Shown: in pieces, positions 43,779-52,256 of the stretch | How positions within the stretch are numbered: the first letter of the stretch is position 1 | Layout: each line of letters opens with the position of its first letter | NCBI RefSeq assembly: GCF_009688945.1 | Contig: NZ_AP021874.1 | Span: 5,704,001-5,768,000, forward strand | DNA from: Desulfosarcina alkanivorans | GTDB taxonomy: Bacteria > Desulfobacterota > Desulfobacteria > Desulfobacterales > Desulfosarcinaceae | Reading direction: 5' to 3' | DNA: 64,000 bases | Position numbers and translations under genes: made by a program | The notes under the pieces: generated by a model | The model's database searches: none | What the model was told of the DNA's origin: nothing | What the model saw: only the letters and a program-made list of their open reading frames with translations

Positions 43779-45890
43779 TTACAGGTCAAAGCTAACCCCC
43801 AGCCACGTCCGCATTCCGGGTGCCGGGTAGCCACTCTCGGGTTCGTAGTCTTCGTCGAAGAGGTTTTCCACGGCCAGAAATACCTTCAGGTGGTCAGCCA
43901 TGAACGGTTGGGTAATTTTGGCGTTGCAGATATTGTAGCTTTCATTCTTGAGGACCTCGAGGTCCGGCTCCTCCGGCGTCGGCAACTGGTCGTAGGCTTC
44001 GCCGATATGCAACATGGTCAGGTTGAGGACAGTTCCAATGGCCGGCAAGGTGTATCCGATGCCAAAATTGAAGATGTATTCCGGAACGCCGATCACGTCG
44101 TCGGTGACCCGCTCCGGACTCTCGTTGCTGGCATCGTTGTACATATACCCCACCTTTAGGACAAGATCCGTATATGGCGTTATCACCGCGTTGATTTCCA
44201 CGCCCTTCATCTCGACGTCTTCATAGTTTTTATATTGTGAATAAGGGTTTTCCTCTGGCGGTATATCGCGGGTAATATAGTCCGAGATGTCGTGGAAAAA
44301 AGGCGCTACCTCCACGTTGAGAAGATCTCTGAAGGTCCAGGAAACACCGGCGGTATAGTTCACAGCGGTCTCTGCTTCCAGGTCCAGGTTGGGCAGGTCG
44401 GCCCCCGTGTCCGGGTCTTCTCCGGAATAAATTTGGCTCAAGGTGGGGAAACGGGTTTTGCGGGCCACCGAAGCAAAGAGCTGAATATCGTCATTCATCT
44501 GGTACGTGGCGCCGATCATGGGGTTGATTTCGTCGGTGGTGCCCGGTGTGTCAGATTTGACAATATTGCCATCGTTTTCCGGATCGGATTCGGCGTCGGA
44601 TACCTCGTACCAGTCATAGCTGATGCCGGCCACAACCGACAGTTTCCCGTTCAGAACGGTCAATTCGTTCTCAACACCGATGGAACCGGTATCGGCTGAA
44701 CTTTCGGCATACGGCAGCGATTCCAGATCGCGTTGCTCATGGTTATCTTCCTTGTAGTGGAAGGACGCGCGCAGCGTATCCCAGTCGGCGACACGGTAAT
44801 CGGCCAGAAGCATGCCGCCGACGATGGAATCCTTGTACGTGCTAAGGGCAACAGACTCCGTGTAGGTCTCGTCGCTGAAGGATTCGTAATCGTCACTATG
44901 GTCATGGTAGTAAAGCTTGGCCTGCAGGCTGAAATTGTCCGTAAAGGCATGCTCGGCACTCAGGTCCATACCCCAGTCGTCGTAAGCGCTGATTCTGTCG
45001 AATTGCGTAAAGTCAGAAAAAACATTCACCCGGTCGATACTGGGCGGATCACCTTTTTCGGTCTCGATATAGTGAAAGTTAACAAAAACTTCGGTATCGT
45101 CAGACGGCTCCAGACCCACTTTGGCCCAAAAATTGTTGGTTTCGTAATCCGAGTTGACCCGCTCTCCCTCATCCTGGATTATGGTATATTCATTGCCTCC
45201 CGGTCTTCGTCGGATCAACCCTTCTCTTGGTTCGAAGTCGTCGGAAAGATCCCACGAATCCCATTCCTTGTGGGAATAGCTCAGCCAGTAGTTGAGGTTG
45301 CCCACTTTCATGCCGTGGGACAGGCCCACTCTGTAAGCATCGTCGATGCCGTCCACGCCGTATTCAGCCGTTGCCGACAAGACCGGTTTTTCTGAAGCGG
45401 CTTTTTTGGTGATGATGTTGACAGCTCCGCCCAAGGCATTCGGACCGTAAAGCACGGAAGGAGCTCCTTTGATCACGTCGATGCGGGCGACACCCTCCAA
45501 CCCGATCTGGTTCATATCCAGGCTGCCGTACTTGGTTTCGTAGTAAGGGACACCGTCGATCATAGTCAATATCCGGGTTTTATCAAAACCATGAATATTG
45601 ATGCCCGCCTCGGATTTACGGCCGTAGGAAACCTGTACCCCCGGTACATAGGTCAGGGCATCGGCCACGCTGTCCGCGTTCACGGCCTCGAAATCATCGG
45701 GGGTCACTTCGTTGGAAATGGCGATGTCGCGCACGGCCGAGCCTTTGCCGCTGACGACGATTTCCCCCAGTGAATACTCCTCGTATCCCTTGTCATCCTC
45801 TGCCAGTGCCGATGAAATGCCCAGGGGGAACACCATCAACAAAACGATACTTAGAACCAGCAACTGCGAATATCCGACCATTTTCCTCAT
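43779..45890 (-). CDS. TonB-dependent outer-membrane receptor
   Basis: About 703 residues: signal peptide (ending SSALAEDD), a TonB-box-like start (YSLGEIVVSGKGS), plug domain with DALTYVPGVQVSYGRKSEAGI and VDVIKGAPSVLYGPNALGGAVN-type motif (GAPSVLYGPNALGGAVNI), and a 22-strand barrel ending in Phe-Asp-Leu (WLGVSFDL). ATG 45890 follows GGAGGAG. The acidic loops (for example SDAESDPENDGN) suggest a cationic or metal-bound ligand but are not diagnostic. It is downstream of the TonB/ExbBD genes and upstream of the ABC importer, forming a complete two-membrane uptake route. Confidence 0.93.
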   Translation of the reverse strand: MRKMVGYSQLLVLSIVLLMVFPLGISSALAEDDKGYEEYSLGEIVVSGKGSAVRDIAISNEVTPDDFEAVNADSVADALTYVPGVQVSYGRKSEAGINIHGFDKTRILTMIDGVPYYETKYGSLDMNQIGLEGVARIDVIKGAPSVLYGPNALGGAVNIITKKAASEKPVLSATAEYGVDGIDDAYRVGLSHGMKVGNLNYWLSYSHKEWDSWDLSDDFEPREGLIRRRPGGNEYTIIQDEGERVNSDYETNNFWAKVGLEPSDDTEVFVNFHYIETEKGDPPSIDRVNVFSDFTQFDRISAYDDWGMDLSAEHAFTDNFSLQAKLYYHDHSDDYESFSDETYTESVALSTYKDSIVGGMLLADYRVADWDTLRASFHYKEDNHEQRDLESLPYAESSADTGSIGVENELTVLNGKLSVVAGISYDWYEVSDAESDPENDGNIVKSDTPGTTDEINPMIGATYQMNDDIQLFASVARKTRFPTLSQIYSGEDPDTGADLPNLDLEAETAVNYTAGVSWTFRDLLNVEVAPFFHDISDYITRDIPPEENPYSQYKNYEDVEMKGVEINAVITPYTDLVLKVGYMYNDASNESPERVTDDVIGVPEYIFNFGIGYTLPAIGTVLNLTMLHIGEAYDQLPTPEEPDLEVLKNESYNICNAKITQPFMADHLKVFLAVENLFDEDYEPESGYPAPGMRTWLGVSFDL

Positions 45891-45974
45891 TTTCTCTACT
45901 CCTCCCTTGTGTGAATGGTTTTTCCGCATCCTTTTATGTGATTCATGTATTTCTTATCTCTTCCGGAAGCCCTT

Positions 45975-46667
45975 TCATGTCAGTTCAAAGACAATGGTCA
46001 GCTTCAGGGACAGATCCCCCGGGAACAGACTGGTTGGCGGCCGGGGAAAAGGTGCTGCATTTTTGACCGCATCCAGTGCGGCGGTATTCAAGGCGCTGCA
46101 GGGGGCGCCTTTGACAACGGCCACGTCCCGCACACTGCCGTCGGTGACCAGGATAAAGCGGATGGTCACCCGGCCTTCGATGCTTCCGGTCCTGGCGGTC
46201 TCCGGATAGCGCTTGCGGCTTTCGATCTTCAGGCGCACCATGTCCAGGTAGCTGGCCTTGGTCATGTATTCCTCGGCGGCGGCGTGGCTTTGGGGGGCGG
46301 GTATCCAGCCGGCACTCTCCACACCCGGTGCCCGGGGAATCGCCGGTGCAGCGATGCCCTCGACCAATGAATCCGGGAACCTGTTTTCCACGGGCGCCAT
46401 GACCAGCGGTTTGAATCGGGGCAGGGGCCGCTGAACCGCATTGAGCGGCCTGAGCTGATCCTGGGAGTCGGGCGCTTTGGGCCTGGGGCGCGGGCGGGGA
46501 ATCTGTCGGGCTGACGGCCGGTTGATGTTCTGCAGGGACATTTCGATGTAGGTGAGTGCGCTGGAGCGGTAGATGCCGGAAAGATGCACGAGGATCAGGC
46601 CATGAACACCCACGGAGATGATGATCAACGTTCTCAGCAACCAGTTCGGCCCGGGTGTTCGATCCAT
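45975..46667 (-). CDS. tonB: TonB-family energy-transducing protein
   Basis: A 230-residue protein with one N-terminal membrane helix (LIIISVGVHGLILVHLSGI), a Pro-rich spacer (RQIPRPRPRPKAPD), and a C-terminal TonB domain (about 150-230: VRLKIESRKRYPETARTGS, GRVTIRFILVTDGSVRDVAVV). It transmits proton-motive-force energy from ExbBD to the adjacent outer-membrane receptor. It is dedicated to this locus by position. Confidence 0.9.
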   Translation of the reverse strand: MDRTPGPNWLLRTLIIISVGVHGLILVHLSGIYRSSALTYIEMSLQNINRPSARQIPRPRPRPKAPDSQDQLRPLNAVQRPLPRFKPLVMAPVENRFPDSLVEGIAAPAIPRAPGVESAGWIPAPQSHAAAEEYMTKASYLDMVRLKIESRKRYPETARTGSIEGRVTIRFILVTDGSVRDVAVVKGAPCSALNTAALDAVKNAAPFPRPPTSLFPGDLSLKLTIVFELT

Positions 46668-46672
46668 CGGAG

Positions 46673-47080
46673 CTAGAAATCCTTTTCCGTGGCCAGGCAG
46701 AGCCGGCCGGCGCCGGCGGCCTTGGCGATATCCATCACCTTCACGGCTTTGTTGAGGATGACCGCCCGATCCGCGCGCACCACCACCAGTTCATCTTCCC
46801 TGGACCCGATTTTCTGTTTGAGACGATCGAAAAGACGGGGCAGGGGAACCTCTTCTTCTCCGATAAAGGCGCGCCCCTGGGCATCCACAATCACCGTGAT
46901 GGTCTCTTCGGTCTGGGGCGCCGCCGCCCTGGCCTGGGGCAGTTTGATCTTTATGCCCTCTTCGACCATGAAGTTGGTGGTCAGGAGAAAATAGATCAGC
47001 AGCATGAAGACGATATCGATCAGCGACGTCATGGGCATCTGCACCTGGTAACGGGCTTTGCGTCTGGCACGGACGAGCAT
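46673..47080 (-). CDS. exbD: ExbD/TolR-family proton-channel protein
   Basis: About 135 residues with one membrane helix (SLIDIVFMLLIYFLLTTNFM, whose Asp is the conserved proton-carrying residue) and a periplasmic domain ending GRLCLATEKDF. ATG 47080 follows GGAG; a longer frame would add 24 residues overlapping exbB. It works with ExbB and TonB. Confidence 0.92.
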   Translation of the reverse strand: MLVRARRKARYQVQMPMTSLIDIVFMLLIYFLLTTNFMVEEGIKIKLPQARAAAPQTEETITVIVDAQGRAFIGEEEVPLPRLFDRLKQKIGSREDELVVVRADRAVILNKAVKVMDIAKAAGAGRLCLATEKDF

Positions 47081-47090
47081 GGGGCGACTC

Positions 47091-47759
47091 CTATTCGTTG
47101 ATTGCCCGGGTGATGGCCTGCCTTCGGGGCGTATCTGCATGGGGGTGGCCATGGGTGGGAGATCCGATGGACTTGAGAAACATGACGCTCCCGTCCTGGA
47201 GCTGGGCTTCGTAGCGGTCCACGCGCGCCGACAGGTAGCTGTGGGCCACCATGGTGGGCAGGGCCACGGCCAGCCCCAGCGCCGTCGTCAGCATGGCCTC
47301 CCAGATCCCGCCGGCCAGGACGGCTGCATTGACCTTGCCGCCCATCTCCTGGATGACCATGAAGGCTTTGATCATTCCCAGTACGGTGCCCAGCAGGCCC
47401 AGCAGCGGCGTGATGTTGCCGATGGTGGCCAGGGCCTGAAGATAGCGTGACAGTTCGCGGGTTTCCGCCTCGGTCGCATGGACCAACACCGCCTCCAGGG
47501 TGTCCCGGTCCTGATTTTTGACTTCCATGGCCTGGGTCAGCACCCGTCCCATGGGGGAAGCGTCCCGGCTGGCCAGATCATAGGCCTGGTGGTCTTCTCC
47601 ATTTTTCAGATGCCTGGCCATGCCGGATATCAGCCCGTTGCCGCGAATCCTGGGCCGGCCCAAACGGATGAGACGTTCCAGAAAAAGGGCCAGTGCGACC
47701 ACCGAACACAGTAGAATGGGCACGACTAAAACGCCTCCCTTGGCAAGAAATTCGAACAC
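47091..47759 (-). CDS. exbB: ExbB/TolQ-family proton-channel protein
   Basis: About 222 residues with three membrane segments and the MotA/TolQ/ExbB core LATIGNITPLLGLLGTVLGMIKA and GGIWEAMLTTALGLAVALPTMV. The GTG start at 47759 is preferred because it follows AAGGAG and opens the first membrane segment (FEFLAKGGVLVVPILLCSVVA); upstream codons are not conserved. The 194-base gap to the calcium-repeat gene holds no gene, only short AACC-AG-type direct repeats. Confidence 0.9.
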   Translation of the reverse strand: MFEFLAKGGVLVVPILLCSVVALALFLERLIRLGRPRIRGNGLISGMARHLKNGEDHQAYDLASRDASPMGRVLTQAMEVKNQDRDTLEAVLVHATEAETRELSRYLQALATIGNITPLLGLLGTVLGMIKAFMVIQEMGGKVNAAVLAGGIWEAMLTTALGLAVALPTMVAHSYLSARVDRYEAQLQDGSVMFLKSIGSPTHGHPHADTPRRQAITRAINE

Positions 47760-47953
47760 GCTGCTTCTCCTTACTGATTTGCAACTGGATTCAAAGATGC
47801 GAGGATTCAAAGGATGGAAAGACTGCAGGCAGGTGCGAGCCGATGCGATTGGCAGACCTATACCTGCCGGCAAGTCGCATGAACCGGAAACCAGTAACCG
47901 ACAACCTTTAGACCTGAACTCCCAGCCATTCAGACCAATTCAACCTCATAAAA

Positions 47954-49729
47954 TTAACTGCCCCCGGCATGTTCTTCAACATCCGGCGTGCCATCGAAAT
48001 TGAGATCTCTGGAGCGTTTGACCAGCGCTTCGGCACCGTCGTAGGCTTCCCAAAGATCCGGATTGCCGTCACCATTGGTGTCTTCGGCCACCGTCACCAG
48101 CCGATTCTGCTCGTAGGCGAACCAGACATCGGGGCATCCATTGCCGTCCCGGTCCTGCTCCGCCCGGACCGCCGATTCGGTTTCATCGTAGATCCATGCC
48201 AGGGCGAACCGGCCGCTTTCATCCGGTTCTTCCTCGCTGCGGGTTATTTTGCCTTTCACGTCGTAAATCTCCCTAAGATCGAAGCGGCCGTCGCTGTTTT
48301 CATCCACGTACTTTTCCCGAAGAATGCCGTCCCGGTAGCGATAGCGCCCTTCGGGCGTTCCGTTGAGGTCCGCGTCCACCTCCATCACCATGGACCATGG
48401 CGCCCGGTCGAACCACTGGGCGGTTTCAAAATGGCCGTCATGGTCGCAATCCTTGATCAGCCGCTGCCGCTCCGCGTTGCGGTAGAAGACTTTCAGGTCC
48501 ACCCGGCCGTCGCCGTTGCTGTCCCGTTCGGCGCGGACCAGCGCCTGCCCGGAGAAATATTCCCAGGCATCCGGCCTGCCCGAAAAATCGGTATCGCTTT
48601 CCACGCGGGTCTTTTCCCCGTTGTCATTAAAAAAGATGGTCACATCGGCCCGGCCATCCCGGTTGCCATCCTGGGTCTGGGTGGTCATTTTCCCCTTTAG
48701 GAAGCACGTGCGCGTTTCCATGAACCCGTCGCCGTCGCCGTCGGAAATGACCGTCTCGACCATCCCGTGCCGATAGTGGCGGATACGGTCGATGCTTCCC
48801 GTGAAGCGGGTGTCCTCTTCCATTTTCGAGGGCTGGCCGACCGCGTCGAAGGCCACGAAAACATCGTTGGTGCCATCGAAATTGGTGTCCTTCTCCTCTT
48901 TCTCCGGTTGTCCTTTTTTGTATCGGGTGGTGACGTCGAACTGGCCGTCGTGGTTGGTATCCCGTTTCTGGAGGGCCGGCAGCGCGTTTTTAAAGTGCAG
49001 GACGATATCGGCCTTGCCGTCCCCGTTGGTATCGTTTTCCTGGCGGGAAAGCTCACCGGCGATATAGTGCCGCTGCGTCTCAAAGGTGCCGTTGGCATCC
49101 AGGTCGTGGCGGCTGTTGCGGGGTTGGCCCTTATCATCAAAAAGGATGACCTGTTCGACGCGCCCGTCCCCGTCGCTGTCGGTTTTCTGTTCCACGGGAA
49201 GGGCGTTGCGGTAGGTCACCCGGACGTTGACCTGGCCGTCGCCGTCGGTGTCCCGGGTGGCGCGGGCCAGACGGCCCGCTTCGAATTCATGGCGGGTGTC
49301 GAAGCGCCCGTCCGCGGTGGTATCCCGCTGCAGGGTCAGTGGCCGCTCCTGGCTGTCGAATACAATCACCTCTTCCGGCTGCCCCGTTTCAGCGGCAATG
49401 CGTTCATGGCGCACCCGCTTTTCCTGTTCAAAGCGGTCCCGGGTATCGATGGTGCCATCGTGATCCCGATCGTTTTCCAGTGTCCTCAGTTTGCCATTGC
49501 GGTAAAACTGGAACCTGTCGAAACGGCCATCTCCGTTGCTGTCGATCTCCAGTCGGAGCGGATCGCCCCTTTTGTCGACGTAGGCGATCTGGTCGATTTT
49601 TCCGTCCCCGTCGATGTCTCTTTCCACACGTTTTTCCAGGGCGGCCGCCTGACGAATGCAGGCTCCCGGAACGTTGATCAGCAGGACGGTGCTGAAAATC
49701 AGAAAATTTTGGAATCGGTTTGTGCGCAT
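47954..49729 (-). CDS. Exported protein of 22 acidic calcium-motif repeats
   Basis: About 591 residues from ATG 49729 (an upstream ATG at 49804 would add 25). After an N-terminal signal segment (FLIFSTVLLINVPGA) the whole protein is a tandem array with a period of about 20-27 residues. Each unit has a D-x-[DN]-x-D-G-x-x-[DE] loop (DIDGDGKID, DSNGDGRFD, DTNGDGKAD, DTNHDGQFD and so on; 22 counted) followed by a short strand with aromatic residues. These loops resemble dockerin, EF-hand or thrombospondin type 3 calcium sites, and alternation with strands suggests a long solenoid. It is first in the minus-strand TonB locus. Its role (surface scaffold, metal trap or adhesin) is unknown. Confidence 0.75.
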   Translation of the reverse strand: MRTNRFQNFLIFSTVLLINVPGACIRQAAALEKRVERDIDGDGKIDQIAYVDKRGDPLRLEIDSNGDGRFDRFQFYRNGKLRTLENDRDHDGTIDTRDRFEQEKRVRHERIAAETGQPEEVIVFDSQERPLTLQRDTTADGRFDTRHEFEAGRLARATRDTDGDGQVNVRVTYRNALPVEQKTDSDGDGRVEQVILFDDKGQPRNSRHDLDANGTFETQRHYIAGELSRQENDTNGDGKADIVLHFKNALPALQKRDTNHDGQFDVTTRYKKGQPEKEEKDTNFDGTNDVFVAFDAVGQPSKMEEDTRFTGSIDRIRHYRHGMVETVISDGDGDGFMETRTCFLKGKMTTQTQDGNRDGRADVTIFFNDNGEKTRVESDTDFSGRPDAWEYFSGQALVRAERDSNGDGRVDLKVFYRNAERQRLIKDCDHDGHFETAQWFDRAPWSMVMEVDADLNGTPEGRYRYRDGILREKYVDENSDGRFDLREIYDVKGKITRSEEEPDESGRFALAWIYDETESAVRAEQDRDGNGCPDVWFAYEQNRLVTVAEDTNGDGNPDLWEAYDGAEALVKRSRDLNFDGTPDVEEHAGGS

Positions 49730-49843
49730 GCCCTGAACCATGCCGCGAACGAAACTTGGCCCGCCCTGTCCGCACCGAATTGCGGTGAGGGCGGCCCTTT
49801 TCATTTTGCGCGGAGTTAATCGCCAATAATATTTCTTTCTATT

Positions 49844-49861
49844 TATGTCAATATTGACATA
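49844..49861. promoter_or_regulatory. Perfect 18-bp palindrome in the divergent promoter region
   Basis: TATGTCAATATTGACATA is self-complementary over all 18 bases, bracketed by CCAATAA (49823-49829) and TTATTGG (49867-49873). It sits in an AT-rich region between the minus-strand TonB locus and the plus-strand NTPase gene, as expected for an operator controlling one or both. Confidence 0.6.
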
Positions 49862-49894
49862 GACAGTTATTGGTATTTTAATTTTAAAATTTTT

Positions 49895-49920
49895 TTTATA
49901 GGATTAAACTAACCTATAAA
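49895..49920. promoter_or_regulatory. Second palindrome in the divergent promoter region
   Basis: TTTATAGG, ten bases, CCTATAAA: a perfect 8-bp inverted repeat spanning 26 bp, 33 bases from the first palindrome. Arm sequence and spacing suggest a dimeric repressor site. No gene is seen between 49805 and 50110. Confidence 0.55.
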
Positions 49921-50110
49921 TACTAAAAACAACCTTTATGGGGGTTTGAAGGCTCGGCCGCAGCTTTAGGTTTCCCCGTGTGGCAGTGGTTTACTCGACC
50001 ACGAATCAATGGTATCCGATATAATGATGCCCATCCGGTGGGGGTGGCCGAACCGGGGCTTGGGCCGCCCTCAAGGCATGCCAACAGAAAGAGGATCAAA
50101 GGGGTTCGCC

Positions 50111-50701
50111 ATGTACCATCGCCGCGACCATGTCCGGGCCGCCGGGAATTCCGTCATCCTGGTTACCGGTGGCAAGCACTGCGGAAAAACGACATTGGTG
50201 GCTGATTTCATTGCATCCGTGTCCGGTCAGGGGCTGCGCATCGCCGGTATTCTGGCCACAGGGTTGTGGCGGGACAGTCTCAGGGCAGGATTTGATCTGG
50301 TGAACCTGTCCGACGGCCGTACCTGCCCGTTGGCAAGGCGTCGACCGCAACCGGATCCGCACCACCGTCTGATGTTCGATTTTCTGGAGGCCGGCATGCG
50401 GGCCGGAGCGCAGGCACTGGATCCCCGTCTGTGCCGTCGGGCCGATATGGTGGTGGTGGACGAGGTCGGCAAACTGGAGGCCAGGGGGGAGGGCTGGACC
50501 CCCCACATCAAGGCCTTGCTGACCATTGACCCGCCCCTGTTCATCCTGATCGTCCGTCTGGATTGTATGCAGCGGATCTGTGATCTCTTCGGCTTTGACG
50601 ACGTGCCGGTGATCGATGCCCGCCAACCCCAAGCCCTTGACCATCTTCGCGCCGCCGCTGAACGGGTGCTGGCTCCCCATCTAAAGGCGCGGCAAAACTA
50701 G
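50111..50701 (+). CDS. THEP1-like nucleoside-triphosphatase
   Basis: A 196-residue P-loop protein: Walker A TGGKHCGKTTLV and Walker B MVVVDEVGKLE, with an Arg/Pro-rich middle and a C-terminal segment IVRLDCMQRICDLFG. This matches small NTPases of the THEP1 family, whose physiological role is unknown. The ATG at 50111 follows AAAGGGG. It is transcribed away from the TonB locus, sharing the palindrome-rich control region, and may therefore be regulated with it. Confidence 0.7.
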   Translation: MYHRRDHVRAAGNSVILVTGGKHCGKTTLVADFIASVSGQGLRIAGILATGLWRDSLRAGFDLVNLSDGRTCPLARRRPQPDPHHRLMFDFLEAGMRAGAQALDPRLCRRADMVVVDEVGKLEARGEGWTPHIKALLTIDPPLFILIVRLDCMQRICDLFGFDDVPVIDARQPQALDHLRAAAERVLAPHLKARQN

Positions 50702-50725
50702 CGGACAGCCCGAGGGACCCAAACC

Positions 50726-51139
50726 ATGCTGGTGATCAGCAACCGATTGGCCATACCGGAGGGGGAGTTTGAGATCAGCGCCATCCGTTCCCAGGGCGCC
50801 GGCGGGCAGAATGTGAACAAGGTGGCCTCGGCGGTGCACCTGCGCTTCGACATCGGTGCCTCGTCGCTGCCGGATCCCGTCAAGGCGCAGTTGCTGCGGG
50901 GCAGGGACCGGCGCATCACCAAAAATGGCGTCATCGTGATCAAGGCCCAGGAACACCGCACCTTCGAGAAGAACCGCGAGGCGGCGTGCATGCGTCTGGT
51001 GCAGATGGTCCGCGGTGCCCTGGTCCCGATCCGGAAACGGAAACCCACCCGTCCCACCCGCGGCTCCGCGCGGCGGCGCCTGGACAGCAAGACGCGGCGG
51101 GGGCGGCAGAAGGCGTTGAGGCGGAAGGTCACTTTATAG
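50726..51139 (+). CDS. arfB: ArfB/YaeJ-type peptidyl-tRNA hydrolase
   Basis: A 137-residue class I release-factor-like protein with the GGQ catalytic motif (IRSQGAGGQNVNKVASAVHLRF) and the long basic C-terminal tail (RKRKPTRPTRGSARRRLDS) that enters the mRNA channel of stalled ribosomes. It hydrolyses peptidyl-tRNA on ribosomes without a stop codon. Length equals the family's usual 130-145 residues. It follows the NTPase gene by 24 bases. Confidence 0.92.
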   Translation: MLVISNRLAIPEGEFEISAIRSQGAGGQNVNKVASAVHLRFDIGASSLPDPVKAQLLRGRDRRITKNGVIVIKAQEHRTFEKNREAACMRLVQMVRGALVPIRKRKPTRPTRGSARRRLDSKTRRGRQKALRRKVTL

Positions 51140-51172
51140 CTACCTTCGGCATATTGGCAAAAAGGAACGGAT

Positions 51173-51538
51173 ATGGCGAGAAACGGCAACCGCAATTCCC
51201 GGCTGGTATACTCCACCGAGCACGGCCGCACCTGCCCGGCCTGCAACCAGAAACTGGACCGCTGCACCTGCCGCAAAAAAAAGGCCCCGCCGGCCGGTGA
51301 CGGCATCGTCCGGATCGGGCGGTCCACCAAGGGCCGCAAGGGCAAGGGCGTGACGGTGATTACCGGCATCCCCGTGGATGACGGCGGGCTGAAACAGGTG
51401 GCCAAAACGCTCAAGCAGAAGTGCGGCAGCGGCGGCACGGTCAAGGCCGGCTGCATCGAAATCCAGGGGGATCACCGGGATGTCCTGACAGCCGAACTGC
51501 AGGCCATGGGGTACACGGTCAGGCGGTCGGGGGGGTGA
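51173..51538 (+). CDS. SUI1/YciH-family translation factor
   Basis: A 121-residue protein whose C-terminal domain is the SUI1 fold (GRKGKGVTVITGIP, GLKQVAKTLKQKCGSGGTVK, EIQGDHRDVLTAEL). The N-terminal part contains CPACNQKLDRCTC, a possible zinc site. Bacterial YciH relatives influence start-site fidelity and ribosome function. It is 33 bases behind arfB, making a small translation-related operon. Confidence 0.92.
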   Translation: MARNGNRNSRLVYSTEHGRTCPACNQKLDRCTCRKKKAPPAGDGIVRIGRSTKGRKGKGVTVITGIPVDDGGLKQVAKTLKQKCGSGGTVKAGCIEIQGDHRDVLTAELQAMGYTVRRSGG

Positions 51539-51628
51539 TGGCCGCCGACCCGGGGGCAGCGGCCCACACAGGCGGCCTGCTCAAAGACGGGCGTCGGCGG
51601 TTTGGAAAAGATTTTCCAGGAAGATAGC

Positions 51629-52216
51629 ATGCGCTTGGAAAAAAACCGTTTCACCGAAATGCTCATCGAGGCCAACGGCATCGATGCCGGCGATTTCCTG
51701 TGCTGGCTGTTCCACCCGGGCATGCTCTTTGCCTCACCGGACAAGTGGTGGGGAGATTTTGGCCGGCGGGATTTCCCGCACGAGGGTATCGATTTCTGCC
51801 TTTACCGGAACGCTTCGGGTCACAGGTGCCGTCTCGATCAGCAGACCCGTATTCCGGTGATTGGCCACGGCGTGGTCAGGGCCGTTTTTGCCGATTATCT
51901 CGGCAAGGCCGTGGTCGTTGAGCATCGGAACGCACTCAACGGGCATGGCACGGTTGTCGCAATTTATGCCCACACCCGACCGCGGAACGACATGCAGCCC
52001 GGTGTGACCGTCAAGGACGGGGATATCCTCGGAACCATCGCCGACACCAGCCGGTCGAGGGCAGGTATCCACCCGCATCTGCACCTCACGCTCGGGCAAC
52101 CGTCCCCGGACCTGGCTTACGAACGGTTCACCTGGAATACGATGCGCGATCCCGGCCTGGTTGCCCTGCTGGATCCACTGGGCACCATCGCCTGGCCCTG
52201 GCAGGTGGGGGCGTGA
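51629..52216 (+). CDS. M23-family (LytM-like) peptidase domain protein
   Basis: A 195-residue protein with the M23 metallopeptidase pattern: HEGIDFCLYR (first zinc His and Asp), VVVEHRNALNGHGTVVAIYAH and the HxH of GIHPHLHLTL. There is no clear signal peptide, so its location is uncertain. ATG 51629 follows AGGAAG; the frame extends nine codons upstream. M23 enzymes cut peptidoglycan cross-links, but cytoplasmic or regulatory relatives exist. Confidence 0.75.
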   Translation: MRLEKNRFTEMLIEANGIDAGDFLCWLFHPGMLFASPDKWWGDFGRRDFPHEGIDFCLYRNASGHRCRLDQQTRIPVIGHGVVRAVFADYLGKAVVVEHRNALNGHGTVVAIYAHTRPRNDMQPGVTVKDGDILGTIADTSRSRAGIHPHLHLTLGQPSPDLAYERFTWNTMRDPGLVALLDPLGTIAWPWQVGA

Positions 52217-52256
52217 GACCTGCGCTCAATGCCGGTGAGGCACAAGGCGGTTGACC

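Noticed and set aside
47760..47953. Short AACC-AG-type repeats between exbB and the calcium-repeat gene
   Set aside because: Only a few imperfect units; too little to call a repeat array or CRISPR.
49921..50110. Possible cobalamin or molybdenum-cofactor riboswitch upstream of the NTPase gene
   Set aside because: None of the conserved boxes of these riboswitches could be recognised.
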